Position numbers and translations under genes: made by a program
Part shown: positions 5,251 through 5,619 of the stretch, one piece after another
How the letters are laid out: every line of letters starts with the position of its first letter
Numbering within the stretch: the first letter of the stretch is position 1
Notes under the pieces: generated by a model
What the model was told of the DNA's origin: nothing
The model's input: the letters and a program-made list of their open reading frames with translations, nothing else
Database searches by the model: none
DNA from: an uncultured Saprospiraceae bacterium
GTDB lineage: Bacteria > Bacteroidota > Bacteroidia > Chitinophagales > Saprospiraceae
Length of the DNA: 5,619 bases
Direction of reading: 5' to 3'
Assembly (NCBI GenBank): GCA_938044055.1
Contig: CALIQO010000220.1
Location: 1 to 5,619 of the forward strand

Positions 5251-5619
5251 ATGATCAACCACCTGAAAGGAGAATATGAATGCAAATTAGATGCAAAGGG
5301 CAGATTGCGCTTACCCACTGCATTGATTAAGCAGATCGGCTCAGGAGATAATTTGATTTTTGCGATTAATAGAGGTTTTGAAAAGAACCTCATGTTTTAC
5401 CCCAAAGATGTTTGGGATAAAAAGACGAAAGAAATAAACCAAAGGCTCAACAATTACAACAGAACACACAGGCAGTTCATTAGGTATTTTTATAGAGGGG
5501 CATCCGAGTTGGTTCTTGATAATTCCGATAGGGTTTTAATTCCTAAAGGATTGATAGAGCATGCAGGCTTAGAAAAAGAAGTGATCTTATTTGCTTATCA
5601 AGAGCAAGTTGAGATCTGG
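5251..5619 (+). CDS. mraZ: MraZ transcriptional regulator, first gene of the dcw cluster (3'-partial)
   Basis: The frame opens with ATG at 5251 and runs 123 codons to the window edge without a stop. MraZ proteins are usually about 140-155 residues, so about 20-30 are missing. MraZ is a ring-forming DNA-binding protein with two SpoVT-AbrB-like halves that represses the dcw operon. The first half starts KGEYECKLDAKGRLRLP (6-22), holding the D-x-K-G-R motif at 14-18. The second has the conserved F-x-R-G-A-S-E region (80-86), then LDNSDRVLIPKGL (89-101), and ends AGLEKEVILFAYQEQVEIW. The second motif has Asp93 where E. coli MraZ has Gly. No in-frame ATG lies between the MraZ boxes and 5251, which supports the start. 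No Shine-Dalgarno precedes it, as is usual in Bacteroidota. rsmH and the division and murein genes are expected to the right. Confidence 0.96.
   Translation, partial: MINHLKGEYECKLDAKGRLRLPTALIKQIGSGDNLIFAINRGFEKNLMFYPKDVWDKKTKEINQRLNNYNRTHRQFIRYFYRGASELVLDNSDRVLIPKGLIEHAGLEKEVILFAYQEQVEIW

Noticed and set aside
5265..5278. GAAAGGAG followed by an ATG at 5276, resembling a strong ribosome binding site and start
   Set aside because: The ATG is out of frame with mraZ and reaches a stop after four codons. The purine run simply encodes the conserved Lys-Gly-Glu of MraZ.

Overview
The window looks like a Bacteroidota chromosome, most likely the class Saprospiria. Four things suggest this. The large protein ends in a type IX secretion system (T9SS) type A sorting domain. 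It is built from HYR-like modules followed by a degenerate dockerin and a cohesin-like domain, a layout I associate with Saprospiraceae surface proteins. Neither gene start is supported by a Shine-Dalgarno sequence. The one promoter candidate resembles the Bacteroidota TTG / TAnnTTTG type. The DNA is AT-rich. The class assignment is inference from architecture, not from a search.

Layout. Positions 1-4904 (+) hold the 3' part of one very large gene for a secreted, cysteine-rich, multi-domain surface protein; its start lies left of the window. In order, the visible part has: the end of a HYR-like module, a P/Homo B domain, two HYR modules, a roughly 385-residue super-repeat of four module types (two copies plus the start of a third), a carboxypeptidase-regulatory-like beta domain, a degenerate dockerin, a cohesin-like domain and the T9SS tail. 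A strong intrinsic terminator follows at 4931-4970. Positions 4905-5250 contain no gene but are unusually rich in inverted repeats: the terminator plus four more between 4979 and 5176. Next comes a three-copy direct repeat of GTGG with an exact 10-bp period (5182-5211), read here as the MraZ autoregulatory operator. From 5251 to the right edge runs the 5' part of mraZ, normally the first gene of the division and cell-wall (dcw) cluster.

The two genes are on the same strand but are probably independent units. The first is a terminal structural or adhesive protein gene with its own terminator. The second opens the conserved dcw operon (rsmH, ftsL, ftsI, murE and so on would be expected to the right, outside the window) and is probably repressed by its own product. 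I found no CRISPR array, tRNA, rRNA or insertion sequence. The most notable signals are the MraZ box array, the stack of inverted repeats before it, and the higher-order modular repeat of the giant protein.
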